Source of the DNA: Terrimesophilobacter sp036833635
GTDB taxonomy: Bacteria > Actinomycetota > Actinomycetes > Actinomycetales > Microbacteriaceae
Length of the DNA: 5,299 nt
Direction: 5' to 3'
NCBI GenBank assembly: GCA_036833635.1
Contig: DAITPJ010000113.1
Location: 1 to 5,299, forward strand
The notes beneath the pieces are model-generated. The model made no database searches. It was not told where the DNA came from and saw only the letters and a list, made by a program, of their open reading frames with translations. Position numbers and translations under genes: made by a program. This document shows, in pieces, positions 4,722 to 5,299 of the stretch. Positions within the stretch are counted from its first letter, which is position 1. Every line of letters starts with the position of its first letter.

Positions 4722-5299
4722 TCACGTCTCGATCGCGCTGCCGGTGTCCTGCAGGTGTCGCCGCAGCGTCATGCCGGGGTCGGCCTCCTGCTTGCGCCGA
4801 TACCCGGCGAAGTCGAGCTGGGTGCGCAGGTCGGTGCCGGCGCGCATCCGCTCGGCCTGGGCGGCTTCCGTGTGCAGGATGCCGCGGGCGGTCTCGTAGA
4901 GCTCCTCGCGTCGCTCGGGCCCGACGATCAGCACTCCGTCGTCGTCCGCGACGATCTCGTCGGCCTCGGTGACGGGCGCGCCGTCGAGGAAGGCGGTCGG
5001 CATCCGTCGCCCGGCGGGCGGGATGCGTCGCGGCCCGTAGGGGTAGGCGCCGAGGCTGTGCACGGGCAACCCGATCTGCAACAGTTGCGCGGTGTCGCGG
5101 TGACGGCCCCAGATGACGACCCCGGCCAGCCCCGCGAGCTTCGCCTCGAGCACGATGAGGTCGCCTACGCAGGCCTCATCGTCGCGGCCGCCGTTGTCGA
5201 TCACGAGCACGCCTCCGGCGGGAGAGTCATCGATCGTCTCGAGGATGACATCGACGCTCCCGAGGTGCGTCACCGGCGCCGCCGGCCCCGCGAAGATCA
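4722..5299 (-). CDS. RraA family protein / HMG aldolase-like (5' end outside window)
   Basis: The frame is open to the right edge; codons before the GTG at 5273 read IFAGPAAP, matching the family's GPA-x-T region, so the true start lies beyond the window. Counting from that GTG, VLVIDNGG (22-29) is followed by GD (37-38), GVVIWGRHRD (51-60) and GLPVHSLG, the RraA fold core. Asp38, Arg59 and Asp60 form a D-x20-R-D pattern, the metal-binding signature of class II 4-hydroxy-4-methyl-2-oxoglutarate (HMG/CHA) aldolases; E. coli RraA, the RNase E inhibitor, has RQ instead of RD as I recall it. An ADEIVADDDGVLIV strand follows, then a long charged C-terminal helical tail. I infer a metal-dependent aldolase or decarboxylase of unknown substrate. 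Automatic labels such as RNase regulator or MenG should be treated with doubt. Stop TGA at 4722-4724, convergent with ssrA. Confidence 0.85.
   Translation of the reverse strand, partial: IFAGPAAPVTHLGSVDVILETIDDSPAGGVLVIDNGGRDDEACVGDLIVLEAKLAGLAGVVIWGRHRDTAQLLQIGLPVHSLGAYPYGPRRIPPAGRRMPTAFLDGAPVTEADEIVADDDGVLIVGPERREELYETARGILHTEAAQAERMRAGTDLRTQLDFAGYRRKQEADPGMTLRRHLQDTGSAIET

Noticed and set aside
4709..4733. GTCGAGT...TCTCGAT near the ssrA-rraA junction as another copy of the 2220-2309 repeat
   Set aside because: The second half has the wrong orientation relative to the repeat unit and the inner sequence does not match; likely chance.
1..5299. CRISPR array, insertion sequence or replication origin
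   Set aside because: No regularly spaced repeats, transposase, terminal inverted repeats with target duplications, or DnaA-box cluster were seen.

Overview
The window looks like high-GC actinobacterial chromosome, most likely Microbacteriaceae or a close relative (Micrococcales). Support: strongly GC-biased third positions, a one-piece tmRNA whose tag ends in ALAA, and an intergenic repeat of the form GCTGGT(T/C)GAGT...GTATCGA(A/G)ACC, which I recall as common in that group. The taxon is inference; nothing here names a species.

Layout. 1-890 (+) is the 3' part of an FtsX/MacB-type ABC permease, cut by the left edge. Its stop overlaps the start of its ATPase, 887-1585 (+). A long imperfect inverted repeat (1593-1651) follows, then smpB (1741-2217, +), the protein partner of tmRNA. 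An inverted pair of 37-38 nt repeats (2220-2309) fills the space between smpB and the convergent minus-strand genes. These are a SIMPL-domain protein (2335-2862, 5' end missing) and a succinate-semialdehyde-type aldehyde dehydrogenase (2963-4071, 3' end missing). Between them lies a run of exactly 100 N (2863-2962). A divergent regulatory region (4072-4300) separates the dehydrogenase from ssrA, the tmRNA gene (4301-4676, +), with tag ANAKRTDFALAA. The right edge holds a minus-strand RraA/HMG-aldolase-like gene (4722-5299), whose 5' end lies outside the window.

How the parts work together. smpB and ssrA together supply trans-translation, the rescue of stalled ribosomes with tagging of the unfinished protein. 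Here the two are separated by two minus-strand genes and the gap. The permease and ATPase form one two-gene transporter unit. The dehydrogenase, SIMPL and RraA-like genes have no visible functional link to the rescue system.

Cautions and highlights. The continuous 578-codon frame across the N run is an assembly artefact joining two unrelated proteins and should not be read as a fusion enzyme. I see no mobile element, CRISPR array or clearly novel multi-gene system. The most interesting non-coding signals are the two inverted-repeat structures flanking smpB and a strand-skewed excess of the heptamer GGCATCC.
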